NCBI GenBank assembly: GCA_020073465.1
Contig: JAIQFC010000007.1
Location: 52,345-116,344, forward strand
Origin: Terriglobia bacterium
GTDB taxonomy: Bacteria > Acidobacteriota > Terriglobia > Terriglobales > Acidobacteriaceae
Direction: 5' to 3'
DNA: 64,000 nucleotides
Made by a program: the position numbers and the translations under genes. How positions within the stretch are numbered: position 1 is the first letter of the stretch; every line of letters begins with the position of its first letter. Positions 25,762 to 34,304 of this stretch are shown one piece after another. The notes below the pieces were generated by a model that did no database searches, was not told where the DNA came from, and saw only the letters and a list, made by a program, of their open reading frames with translations.

Positions 25762-28548
25762 ATGAGCAAGCCCAAACCACTGTGGAAACCTGACGATCAG
25801 ACCGCCCGGCTGGCCGAACTCACGGCACAGTCGGACGATCCCGCAAAAGACAATCCGCTCCGGCGAGATGTCCGGTCTCTGGGCGCGCTTCTGGGACGAG
25901 TGTTGGTAGAGCAGGCCGGGCAGGACCTCTTCGACGATGTGGAGCGGCTCAGGAAGCTGTTGATCCAACACCGCGAACACGTCCGGCGGCATCCCGACTC
26001 TGCGGCGACCACCGAATTCATGGGCGAGGCACAAAGCCTGATTTCGAAGATGGACCTGGCGCGGCTTTATCAGGTCACAAAGGCCTTCGCGATCTATTTC
26101 GAATTGACGAATCTGGCCGAGACCAATCACCGCAAACGGCGGCGCCGAGCCGGCAAGCTCGACAAACAGTACGTTCCTCTTGCCGGTTCATTCCGGGGCA
26201 CGCTGTTGCGGATGAAGCAAGCCGGAATCTCCGGGGAAGACGCTCTGGCCGCGCTCAGCCAGATCCGCGTTACGCCGGTCTTCACAGCGCATCCAACCGA
26301 GGTCGCGCGGCAAACTGTTCTGCTGAAGCGGCGGCGCATCACCGAGCAACTGGAACGGCTCGACAGCCTCCCGCTCACCGCGGCAGATGCCGAGCGTTGC
26401 GAAGACAACATTTGCGCCGAGGTCACCGCCCTGTGGCAGACCGACGAGGTTCGCCTGGCGAAGCCAACCGTCGACGATGAAATCCGCATGGGGCTGCGGT
26501 ATTTCCGGCTTTCCTTGTTTGAGACGCTGCCAAAGATCTACGACGAGCTCGTGGGATCGTTCTGTGACGTGTATGGGATGACGCTCGACGAATTGGATCT
26601 GCCCGACTTGGTCCGATTTGGCTCGTGGATCGGGGGAGACCGGGACGGCAATCCACTGGTCAAGCCGGAATGCATTCGCGATGCGCTGGAACTCGCCCGG
26701 ACCGTAATTCTGCGGCAGTACATTGGCGAAGTCGAGTCTCTGAGTGATCGCCTGAGTTCCTCGCTGCGGCAGGTGGGAGCGTCGCAGAAGGTGCTGGACC
26801 GGCTTGCTGAATATGAGCGCGATATCCCCGGCGTCCGTCTTCTCTGGGGACAATACAACATTCAGGAAAGCTACCGCCGTTTTCTCTCCTACCTACGGCA
26901 CCGGCTGCAGCAAACCCTGGAGAGCGCGAACAATCTCGCCGCCTATCCCGTGGCAGCCGATTTCGAGCGGGATTTGCTGCTGCTTCGGGATAGTTTGGCG
27001 TCGCACCACGGGAAACGGCTGGTCCAAGGCTTCCTCAATCCTCTGCTGCGCAAGGTGCGAACGTTCGGGTTCCACCTCCACACTCTCGATATCCGCCAGC
27101 ATGCCCGTGTGCATGCTGAGGTTGTGAAGGAGCTGCAAATAACGGCACAGGACGGCCGCAACGCGGAAGCTCCGGCCCCGGCCCGGTCTGCACAGAGTCA
27201 GGAATTGCTCGATACGTTTCGGACCATTGCAGATCTCAAGCGTACGTATCCTCCTCAAGCGATCCGGAACTATGTCATCAGCGGGGCTGAGTCCGAGGAG
27301 GACGTGCTGTCAGTCATTCGTCTCGCAAGACTGTGCGCGGTGAACGTGGCAGGCTCGAAGAACGATCCCGGATTGATGCCCGTCCCGCTCTTCGAATCGA
27401 TCGATTCCCTGCGCTCCGCGGCGGAAGTGATGCCACGTTTGTGGAACCATCCGGAGTATCGGGCGCTGGTTGCTTCCTGGGGAGGATGGCAGGAAGTGAT
27501 GCTGGGCTATTCCGATTCCAACAAAGATGGAGGAATGCTCACCAGCACGTGGGAACTCTATAAAGCTCACCGCGAACTGCATCGCGCAGCTCAAGAATGT
27601 GGGATCCGGCTCCGATTGTTTCACGGCCGTGGCGGAACGGTAGGCCGCGGCGGAGGCCCCACACATTCCGCAATCCTGGCCCAGCCACGGGGGTTTTTCT
27701 CGGGTCAACTCCGACTTACCGAGCAGGGAGAAGTCCTGAACTGGAAATATTCCGACTCCGTTCTAGCCGAGTGGAACCTGGAGTTGATGATCGCCGCGAG
27801 TCTGGAGGCGCTTACACGTCCTGGCCTGCGAGAGACGGGGAAAAAAGACGAAGGGCGCTGGGAAGAGACGATGGAGGAAATGTCCGGGGAAGCTTACCGG
27901 ATCTACCGGCGTGACATCGCCGAAAATCCCGATGTGATCGAGTATTTTGAGCAGGCGACACCGGTGAATGAGCTTGATACGGCTCGAATCGGCTCGCGTC
28001 CCTCGCGTCGTACCAAAGGACGGCGGCTTGAAGATCTGCGCGCCATCCCTTGGGTCTTCGGTTGGATGCAGAGCCGTCACGCCGTTCCAGCGTGGTTTGG
28101 TGTTGGCCATGCGTTCCAGCAGTTCGCCGGGAAAGGACCCGGCCACGAGCAACTTCTGCGCCAGATGATGGAGAGATTCGCATTGTTCTCGGATCTGGTC
28201 CGGAACGTCGAATTGGGCATGGCTAAGGCAGATCTCGAGATTGCCCGCGTCTATTCGGCGCTGGTCAGTCAGGTGGCTCTTCGGAAACGAGTCTTCGCCA
28301 TGTTGGAGGATGAGTTTGTGCGATCCCGGCGGATGATTCTGCGTGTCGCTGGGCAGCGCGAACTGCTGGGACGGAATCGAGTCCTCGCGCGCTCGATCCG
28401 CCTGCGCAATCCCTACGTCGACCCGATGAGCCTGGTGCAGGTGGAGCTTCTGCGTCGTAGGCAAAAAGGTGCCGACCCCGCTCAGATCGAGTATCCGATG
28501 GGTGCGACCATCAACGGCATTGCTGCGGGCTTGCACAACACTGGCTAG
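25762..28548 (+). CDS. ppc: Phosphoenolpyruvate carboxylase
   Basis: A 928-residue anaplerotic enzyme that carboxylates PEP with bicarbonate to oxaloacetate. Conserved motifs: VFTAHPTEVARQT (catalytic His), GSWIGGDRDGNPLV, HTLDIRQHARVH, MLGYSDSNKDGG, LFHGRGGTVGRGGGPTHSAI (glycine-rich catalytic loop) and the C-terminal NGIAAGLHNTG. The length is close to the bacterial norm (about 880-940). It starts 90 nt after the response regulator stop and may be co-transcribed with it. The TG end of the protein is the expected one. Confidence 0.98.
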   Translation: MSKPKPLWKPDDQTARLAELTAQSDDPAKDNPLRRDVRSLGALLGRVLVEQAGQDLFDDVERLRKLLIQHREHVRRHPDSAATTEFMGEAQSLISKMDLARLYQVTKAFAIYFELTNLAETNHRKRRRRAGKLDKQYVPLAGSFRGTLLRMKQAGISGEDALAALSQIRVTPVFTAHPTEVARQTVLLKRRRITEQLERLDSLPLTAADAERCEDNICAEVTALWQTDEVRLAKPTVDDEIRMGLRYFRLSLFETLPKIYDELVGSFCDVYGMTLDELDLPDLVRFGSWIGGDRDGNPLVKPECIRDALELARTVILRQYIGEVESLSDRLSSSLRQVGASQKVLDRLAEYERDIPGVRLLWGQYNIQESYRRFLSYLRHRLQQTLESANNLAAYPVAADFERDLLLLRDSLASHHGKRLVQGFLNPLLRKVRTFGFHLHTLDIRQHARVHAEVVKELQITAQDGRNAEAPAPARSAQSQELLDTFRTIADLKRTYPPQAIRNYVISGAESEEDVLSVIRLARLCAVNVAGSKNDPGLMPVPLFESIDSLRSAAEVMPRLWNHPEYRALVASWGGWQEVMLGYSDSNKDGGMLTSTWELYKAHRELHRAAQECGIRLRLFHGRGGTVGRGGGPTHSAILAQPRGFFSGQLRLTEQGEVLNWKYSDSVLAEWNLELMIAASLEALTRPGLRETGKKDEGRWEETMEEMSGEAYRIYRRDIAENPDVIEYFEQATPVNELDTARIGSRPSRRTKGRRLEDLRAIPWVFGWMQSRHAVPAWFGVGHAFQQFAGKGPGHEQLLRQMMERFALFSDLVRNVELGMAKADLEIARVYSALVSQVALRKRVFAMLEDEFVRSRRMILRVAGQRELLGRNRVLARSIRLRNPYVDPMSLVQVELLRRRQKGADPAQIEYPMGATINGIAAGLHNTG

Positions 28549-28582
28549 GCCCCACGGCGGCCTTGCGATTTCTGGAAGTGGA

Positions 28583-28690
28583 GCTTGGTAGGGAAGCGAG
28601 CCAAGCGCGCGGTCAGTGGGTCGCAAAGAACGCGACCCTTCGCGCGGCTCGCCCAGATCCTTGCGCAGAGAACGCTTGCTCAGGATGACA
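28583..28690. repeat. Dispersed intergenic repeat (type TGTCATCC), copy 4
   Basis: Starts TTGGTAGGGAAGCGAGCC and ends CAGGATGACA. It matches the copy at 985-1134 in order and sequence of its blocks. The 321-nt gap between ppc and the M13 peptidase holds only this element and an apparent leader; nothing else is seen there. Confidence 0.75.
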
Positions 28691-28869
28691 AGCAAACTGC
28701 GATTTCCTGCTAACCGGGTACGCCAGCACCCGTCTGTAGTATGTTGTTCAGTCAGGCCGGGGCCCGCTTTTCTGGCTTTTTCAAGGAACTTGCTCTTCCC
28801 TGTATGCGTAACTTCTACCGGGCTACCGGTCTGCAATTTCACGTCATGAATTCCCCAAAAAGAGGCCAC

Positions 28870-30999
28870 ATGAATATTCCCAGGTTGTGTGTTGCGTTTC
28901 TGCTCGCTCTGATTTTGCCAGCAGCTCTGCTTTGCCAGACTGCAAACGTCAAACCTGAACTGCTTGCCGGAGTTGGCGCTGATACCAAGGAAGCTCCCAA
29001 ACTCGAGCACTTCAATCCGGAGCTGGTCGACAAAACGCTTGATCCCTGTGCCAGTTTCTACAAGTACGCCTGCAACAAGTGGCTGACGGCAAACCCGATT
29101 CCTCCCGACCAGGTCTTCTGGAGTACGGGGAGCGGACTCGAATTGTGGAATGAGAGTGCTCTTCGCGATACGCTCGAAGCCGCGAGCGTCAACGATCCCA
29201 AGCGCACTCCCGTGCAACAGAAAATCGGCGACTACTGGGCGGCCTGCATGGACGAGAGCGGCATCGAGGCGGCCGGCCTGAAGCCACTCCAGCCGGAACT
29301 TGATCGCATCGCAGCCTTGAAATCGAAGAAAGAGCTCACGCCCGAAGTCATCCATCTGCACCATCTGTTCCCGGGCGTTTGGCAGCAGGGAGACAACCAG
29401 ACCAACTCTCCCTTTTTCGGGTTCACTGGACAGCAGGATTACGACGACGCGTCTAAGGTCGTCGCCCAGATTGATCAGGGAGGTTTAAGCCTACCCAATC
29501 GCGACTACTATCTGAAGACGGATGACAAATCTGCCGAGATACTGAAGAAGTATCGCGCACATCTGCAGAAGATGTTCGCGCTCGCCGGGGAACCGGAAGC
29601 GCAGGCCACTACCGACGCCGGCACGGTAATCGAACTCGAAACTGCAATGGCTACCGCGCAGATGGACAACATCAAGCGCCGCGATCCCAAGAACATCAAC
29701 AACAAGATGAGCCTGGCCCAGGTGCGCGAACTTACGCCCTCGATTGACTGGGATGCATACTTGAAGGCAGTGAAGGCGCCAGCCAGCGACCACTACATCG
29801 TGACTTCTCCCGACTTCTTCCGTACAGAAGAGAAGCTCCTGCAAGAGCACCCTCTCGACCATTGGAAGGCGTACCTGCGCTGGCAGGTCATTCACAAATC
29901 GGCGCCGTACATGAACAAGGCCATGGTCGATGAGAACTTCGACTTCTTCGCCCACACGCTCGCCGGGGCCGAGCAACAACAGCCCCGCTGGCGGCGCTGC
30001 GTGCGCGCTGCCGATCGCGACCTCGGGGATGCGCTGGGCCAGGCTTACGTGGATCGTGCCTTCCCCCCGGAGAGCAAAGCCCGCACTATCCAGATGGTGC
30101 ATGCCATCGAACAAGCATTGGGGGAAGACGTTCAAAGCCTTAGCTGGATGTCATCCACCACCAAAGAACAAGCCATCACCAAGCTGAAGGGCATCGAAGA
30201 CAAGATCGGATATCCTTCCCGCTGGCATGACTACACCACCGTGAAGATCACGCGTACCAGTTACCTGGACAACGTGGCGCAAGCCTCTTCGTTTGAATTC
30301 GAACGCTGGGTAGCGAAGATTGGCAAGCCCGTCGATCGCGCCGAGTGGACGATGACTCCGCCCACGATCAATGCCTACTACGATCCGCAGCTCAACACCA
30401 TCAATTTCCCTGCAGGCATTCTGCAGCCGCCGTACTTCGATCCCACGAAGGATGATGCGGTGAACTTCGGCGCCATCGGCATGATCATCGGGCACGAGAT
30501 CATCCACGGCTTCGACGATCAAGGACGCAAGTTCGACGCTCACGGGAACCTGCGGGACTGGTGGACCGCGGAAGACGGCAAGCAATACGACGAACGCGGC
30601 AAGTGCATCTCCGACGAATACACCCAGGAAGTGCCGGACGCCGGAGCCGGCGTCAAGCAGAACGGCTTGCTGACCCAGGGAGAGGATACCGCCGACAACG
30701 GCGGAATCCGTTTGGCCTTGAATGCACTGGAAGCCTCGCTCAAACAACAGGGAAAAACGCTCGACGACAAAGGCCCGGACGGCTGGACCTATCGCCAGCG
30801 CTTTTTCTTGTCGAACGCGTACTCGTGGTGTTCGAATGTGCGTCCGGAGATTGCTCGCCTGGTCGTCACCACCGATCCGCATTCCATGCCGGTCTTCCGC
30901 ATTGATAACGTGCTTTCCAACATGTCGGAATTCCAGCAAGCTTTCGGCTGCAAGGCCGGACAGAAGATGGTTCGGGCAAACGCTTGCAGAGTCTGGTAA
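28870..30999 (+). CDS. M13-family zinc metallopeptidase (neprilysin/PepO-like)
   Basis: 709 residues. A signal peptide (IPRLCVAFLLALILPAALLCQT) suggests a periplasmic or, with the Cys, possibly lipid-anchored enzyme. The N-terminal M13 domain begins DPCASFYKYACNKWLTANPIPPD. The catalytic domain carries the zinc motif GHEIIHGFDDQGR (HExxH), the third ligand Glu in GEDTADNGGIR, NAYYDPQLNTINFPAGILQPP and the C-terminal CRVW. It cleaves short peptides. The ATG at 28870 matches the signal peptide; the open frame upstream (from 28741) looks spurious. A strong terminator follows at 31024. Confidence 0.95.
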   Translation: MNIPRLCVAFLLALILPAALLCQTANVKPELLAGVGADTKEAPKLEHFNPELVDKTLDPCASFYKYACNKWLTANPIPPDQVFWSTGSGLELWNESALRDTLEAASVNDPKRTPVQQKIGDYWAACMDESGIEAAGLKPLQPELDRIAALKSKKELTPEVIHLHHLFPGVWQQGDNQTNSPFFGFTGQQDYDDASKVVAQIDQGGLSLPNRDYYLKTDDKSAEILKKYRAHLQKMFALAGEPEAQATTDAGTVIELETAMATAQMDNIKRRDPKNINNKMSLAQVRELTPSIDWDAYLKAVKAPASDHYIVTSPDFFRTEEKLLQEHPLDHWKAYLRWQVIHKSAPYMNKAMVDENFDFFAHTLAGAEQQQPRWRRCVRAADRDLGDALGQAYVDRAFPPESKARTIQMVHAIEQALGEDVQSLSWMSSTTKEQAITKLKGIEDKIGYPSRWHDYTTVKITRTSYLDNVAQASSFEFERWVAKIGKPVDRAEWTMTPPTINAYYDPQLNTINFPAGILQPPYFDPTKDDAVNFGAIGMIIGHEIIHGFDDQGRKFDAHGNLRDWWTAEDGKQYDERGKCISDEYTQEVPDAGAGVKQNGLLTQGEDTADNGGIRLALNALEASLKQQGKTLDDKGPDGWTYRQRFFLSNAYSWCSNVRPEIARLVVTTDPHSMPVFRIDNVLSNMSEFQQAFGCKAGQKMVRANACRVW

Positions 31000-31023
31000 G
31001 AACGGTAAGAGCGCAAAAAGAAT

Positions 31024-31049
31024 GGGCCAGTTCTACACTGGCCCTTTTT
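31024..31049. terminator. Rho-independent terminator, probably bidirectional
   Basis: A perfect 7-bp stem GGGCCAG/CTGGCCC with a 7-nt loop is followed by TTTTT on the plus strand. On the minus strand the stem is followed by ATTCTTTTT. It lies between the M13 peptidase stop (30999) and the convergent DUF2911 gene stop (31067), so it can end both transcripts. Confidence 0.9.
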
Positions 31050-31066
31050 GCTGCCTCGATGGGACT

Positions 31067-32140
31067 CTAACGGTTGATGTCTTCTTTTGACTCCAGCCGT
31101 TTGAGAGCGTTCTGCAAATTCGGCTTCGTGTTATCCGGTGCTCCCGCCAACGCCACTTTCATTTCTTTCACCGCGTTGTCAAAGTCGCCCTGGCTGCTGT
31201 AAACCCGAGCCATCCCCAGGTGAGAGGTCCAGTCGTCGGGAAACTTCTTCGCATTGGACCGGTAGAGCGCAAACGCTTCGTCCTGCTTCTTCTCGCCCTG
31301 CAGTTGACGACCATACACGTAGAGTTGTAACGCATTTGCTTTCGCCAGCGCCTTGCTGCGGAACGCCGTGGCGTCGTCCTTGCGTCCCATCGCTTCGAGA
31401 ATGCGGGACTTGCTCAGCAAATTGTCGTAGCGCTCCTCAATCTGGATGGACTGGTCTTCATCCTTCAGCGCTTCGTCCAGATTGATCTTGTTCGCCAGGA
31501 GGTAGCCGGCCGCATCGTCCCAACCCTCCCAGTAGTACTGATTGAGTCCATGCAATTGCCGGTGGATGCTGGCGGTGACCAGATCGTTGACCTTGACGGC
31601 CACCTTGAAGGGGACGGCGACCTTGTCCCAGCGCAGCGTCACGACCGTCGAGTCCGGCTTCACCTCATCAAAGTCGTAGGCCAGAGCGTCATGGAGTTCA
31701 GCCGTCTGCGGCTTCACGTTAACGCGCAACGCGTCTTCTTCCTGCTTGTAGGTGAAGCTGCCCCACGCCGTGGAGTTTTTCGAAAAGATCACCGTCCACT
31801 GATTCTCGCCGGGAATCATGTGCAGCCCGTAGGTTCCCTTGTCGAGGGCCTGCCCTTCGATGGTGACCGGATCACTAAATGAGATGGTGGTGTTTTCGTT
31901 GGCCCCGGCACGCCAGACCTGTCCGTAAGGCACGACCTTGCCCCAGATTTGGCGGCCATTGGCCAGCGGCCGGTGATAGTTAATGCTGATGTCGGTAATG
32001 CCGATGCGCTGGGTGATGAGGGCATGCTGGCTTTGCCGGGGTAGATCGAGCATTAGAGTCTCGCCAGTGGCGGTTTGGGCGTGGCAAAAACTGGCCACCG
32101 ACAAGCTTGATAACAAAACAAACAATCGAATTCTGTTCAT
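31067..32140 (-). CDS. Secreted DUF2911 protein with C-terminal TPR repeats
   Basis: 357 residues. A signal peptide (LFVLLSSLSVASFCHAQ) is followed by a DUF2911 domain (about 40-190; ITDISINYHRPLANGRQIWGKVVPYGQVWRAGANENTTISFSDPVTIEG) and TPR-like helices (about 240-350; MGRKDDATAFRSKALAKANAL, LGMARVYSSQGDFDNAVKEMK). Starts at the ATG at 32140, preceded by AGGAG at good spacing. DUF2911 proteins are widespread in Acidobacteria and Bacteroidetes; their role is not established. It is divergent from the next gene across a 252-nt gap in which I see no further feature. Confidence 0.9.
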   Translation of the reverse strand: MNRIRLFVLLSSLSVASFCHAQTATGETLMLDLPRQSQHALITQRIGITDISINYHRPLANGRQIWGKVVPYGQVWRAGANENTTISFSDPVTIEGQALDKGTYGLHMIPGENQWTVIFSKNSTAWGSFTYKQEEDALRVNVKPQTAELHDALAYDFDEVKPDSTVVTLRWDKVAVPFKVAVKVNDLVTASIHRQLHGLNQYYWEGWDDAAGYLLANKINLDEALKDEDQSIQIEERYDNLLSKSRILEAMGRKDDATAFRSKALAKANALQLYVYGRQLQGEKKQDEAFALYRSNAKKFPDDWTSHLGMARVYSSQGDFDNAVKEMKVALAGAPDNTKPNLQNALKRLESKEDINR

Positions 32141-32392
32141 GTGGAAAGCTCCTTTTTGTGCGTATTCTGCGCGGGGATCGAGCAACGGATTCGGTCGTAG
32201 TCTGAATTGGAGACCTGGGATGGAGCACGTGCGCAGCTGTGCTGGTGGGGTTAGACGGAGAGTGAGGGGCGGGGTGAGCAAGAATTGTCCGGCCCGGAAC
32301 CGCACGAGGAGAAACGCGGGGTGTGAGTGCAAAGGCCTGTTTACAACAGTAACCTGTTCCTGCGAGGGTCCCCTGCCGCATAATTGTTGTCG

Positions 32393-33034
32393 ATGCCGCT
32401 CATTCGACGATGCAATGCGGTCCGATTCGTAGCTGTTCTGATCTTTCTCCTCAGCATTTCCTGCGGTTACGCGCAACAACAAAACGGTGCCGCAGAGGTC
32501 ACTACGTCGGAATACGAAGTGTTCTCCGCGTACATCGCCCATTACTTTGTTGGCAAAGCTGCGAAAGAGCGCATCGGTCTCCCAGTGTCCCGAATCGTAA
32601 TTGTTGACATGACTGAATATGACGAGAGCGAGATCGTAGAGGATACGTCATGGAAACAGATACAGCGCTATCTGCGAAGGCAAGTGCCGTCGCTCCGACA
32701 ATCGACTATCAACACTTTTCGCCAAATGAACCGAGAGCAAGCGCCTCTTGGACCCCGCTTCAATTTGCCCTTGCATTATGAACTCGTGTCGGCGAGCAAG
32801 ATCGACTCAATCCTTCACGACATCAGTTCATGGCCGGAATACTATAAGCAGTATCCGGCTTCCCAAGGTTTCTTGTCGTTATCGCGAGTCGGTTTCAGTC
32901 CTGATGGGAAACAGGCTATTTTCTACGCCAGCAACCACTGTGGTGGAAAGTGCGCCACCGGTTCATTCGCCGTCATGGAAAAACGTGGCGCGGCATGGAC
33001 TGTCGTCAAAGAGGTAATCCTCTGGGTGTCGTAA
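32393..33034 (+). CDS. Secreted protein of unknown function
   Basis: 213 residues with signal peptide RFVAVLIFLLSISCGYAQQQ. The mature part has a helical region with KAAKERIGLPVSRIVIVDMTEYDESEI and a C-terminal beta-rich part (FLSLSRVGFSPDGKQAIFYASNHCGGKCATGSFAVMEKRGAAWTVVKEVILW). This resembles generic exported proteins that end with a strand, a CGG-C motif and an aromatic strand (a possible disulfide). No enzyme motif is seen. It ends 166 nt upstream of imuA. Confidence 0.75.
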   Translation: MPLIRRCNAVRFVAVLIFLLSISCGYAQQQNGAAEVTTSEYEVFSAYIAHYFVGKAAKERIGLPVSRIVIVDMTEYDESEIVEDTSWKQIQRYLRRQVPSLRQSTINTFRQMNREQAPLGPRFNLPLHYELVSASKIDSILHDISSWPEYYKQYPASQGFLSLSRVGFSPDGKQAIFYASNHCGGKCATGSFAVMEKRGAAWTVVKEVILWVS

Positions 33035-33094
33035 AAACGTGGTTGGTGAAACATTGCGATTTCACTCACAAGCGCAAGGATATTAATTGTCCCC

Positions 33095-33123
33095 TTGACA
33101 AAATGAGGCCTAAGGCACAGACT
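33095..33123 (+). promoter_or_regulatory. Possible promoter upstream of imuA
   Basis: TTGACA (33095-33100), a 17-nt spacer and a weak -10 CAGACT (33118-33123) lie about 77 nt ahead of the imuA ATG. Between them and the gene is a direct repeat GCGAA-N6-GCGAA (33132-33147) that might bind a regulator. No recognised LexA box is visible. Low confidence. Confidence 0.25.
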
Positions 33124-33199
33124 TCTCGTAGGCGAATAAAAAGCGAAAACGCCTCTGGGGTTCCCACCCCGGCGCTCCCTGAAATTTTCCGAGGAATCT

Positions 33200-34285
33200 A
33201 TGTCTACCGCAGTGGTTTCCACTTCGGCGGCCTTGGGCCGCCCTTTTGTTTTTGATGACGAAGCAGAGGCGTGCGACCCGGTTTCTGTCCCGTTGGAAAG
33301 AATTTTGCCTGCGGCGCCGGTGGCGAGACGCCCCCAGGACAGCCGGCGAGACGCCGGCGCTACGGGGTGCTTTTCCGTCGCCGACTTCAGGGTGGCTGGA
33401 ATTACTCCGGCGTCTCACCTGAATATTCGTCCCGCGCCGGAGATGGCTTCCAGCGGGATCCCCGCCATCGATGCTCTTGCCAGCGGTCTACCCCGCGGAT
33501 GTCTGACCGAAATCTGCGGCCCGGCTTCTTCCGGACGCACCACCGTGCTGCTGGCCGCTCTCGCTGCTGCTACCCGCCGTGGCGAATTTTGCGTGCTGGT
33601 AGACGCCAGCGATGCCCTTGATCCGCATTCGGTTGCAGCGGCAGGCGTGGAACTGGAACGGTTATTGTGGGTGCGCTGTGGCGACAATTCTCCACAAAAA
33701 TCTCGCTCCCAAGAAAAGTCCCCTCAGGCAGCTTTCAAGTTCGCCCACGCTGGGTCGCGAAAAGACGAGAATCGCTTGGAGCAACTTCTGCGCGCCACCG
33801 ACATGCTGCTCGAAAGCGGCGGCTTCGGACTGATCGTTCTCGACCTCTGTGATGTCCCATTGCAAGCTGCGCGTCGCATCCCGCTGACCACGTGGTTCCG
33901 CTACCGTCGCGCGGTGGAGCACACCCCTACCGTGCTGCTGGCGATCGAGCAGCATCCCATTGCCGGAAGCTGCTCTTCTCTGCTGGTGAAGTTGGGACAT
34001 GCAGGCAATCAAACGCTGGCTGCACTAGACGGATCAGCCGCAGAGCGGCGAACGAATGCAGCCCACGGCGTGAGCCGTGGGTCAGCAGCAGAAAGCGATG
34101 AAGCCCCGGAGGGGCGAAAGAAAATTTGTTTAACCGGGCAGTCCGCATTTGATCTTAACAATGCCACGCGCACGCAATTGCTAAATGGCTTGGAAATCAC
34201 CGCAGAACTCATTTGCTCGCGCCTGGAACGAAAACCATCCCGCTCAATCACCGTCTTCGCCACTAAAACTGCCTGGGCGGGATAA
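33200..34285 (+). CDS. imuA: ImuA, RecA-like accessory protein of the mutagenesis cassette
   Basis: 361 residues beginning at ATG after GAGGAATCT. A RecA-like ATPase core is seen: GIPAIDALASGLPRGCLTEICGPASSGRTT (degenerate P-loop), then FCVLVDASDALDPHSVAAAGVELERLLWVRC, LLRATDMLLESGGFGLIVLDL and RIPLTTWFRYRRAVEHT. ImuA supports ImuB/DnaE2 in SOS-induced translesion synthesis. The protein is about 100 residues longer than usual because two repeat-derived segments, residues about 40-55 and 282-307, lie in frame. It is the first gene of imuA-imuB-dnaE2, and imuB starts 19 nt after it. Confidence 0.9.
   Translation: MSTAVVSTSAALGRPFVFDDEAEACDPVSVPLERILPAAPVARRPQDSRRDAGATGCFSVADFRVAGITPASHLNIRPAPEMASSGIPAIDALASGLPRGCLTEICGPASSGRTTVLLAALAAATRRGEFCVLVDASDALDPHSVAAAGVELERLLWVRCGDNSPQKSRSQEKSPQAAFKFAHAGSRKDENRLEQLLRATDMLLESGGFGLIVLDLCDVPLQAARRIPLTTWFRYRRAVEHTPTVLLAIEQHPIAGSCSSLLVKLGHAGNQTLAALDGSAAERRTNAAHGVSRGSAAESDEAPEGRKKICLTGQSAFDLNNATRTQLLNGLEITAELICSRLERKPSRSITVFATKTAWAG
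33321..33365. repeat. Repeat-derived segment in frame inside imuA (GCCGGCG...CGCCGGCGCTAC type)
   Basis: Contains AGCCGGCGAGACGCCGGCGC followed by TACG, a palindromic element also present at about 38713-38736 inside dnaE2 (with GGGACG). It encodes the low-complexity RRPQDSRRDAGATGC segment near ImuA residue 45. Confidence 0.75.
34046..34120. repeat. Repeat-derived segment in frame inside imuA (CCCACGGCGTGAGCCGTGGG type)
   Basis: Contains a palindrome CCCACGGC/GCCGTGGG with a short GTGA loop, then a second palindromic block CCCCGGAGGGG. It encodes the polar stretch AAHGVSRGSAAESDEAPEGRK at about residue 285-305 of ImuA. The sequence is unlike neighbouring coding DNA and matches typical intergenic repeat structure. 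Confidence 0.75.
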
Positions 34286-34304
34286 ACAAAACGCGGATGC
34301 CACC

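Noticed and set aside
33132..33147. Direct repeat GCGAA-N6-GCGAA upstream of imuA as a LexA box
   Set aside because: No known LexA consensus for this phylum was matched and no similar repeat was seen upstream of uvrA; left as a speculative note only.
34185..34304. Earlier imuB start overlapping imuA
   Set aside because: The family N-terminus starts at MPFACIYVP; the upstream codons duplicate imuA coding sequence in another frame.
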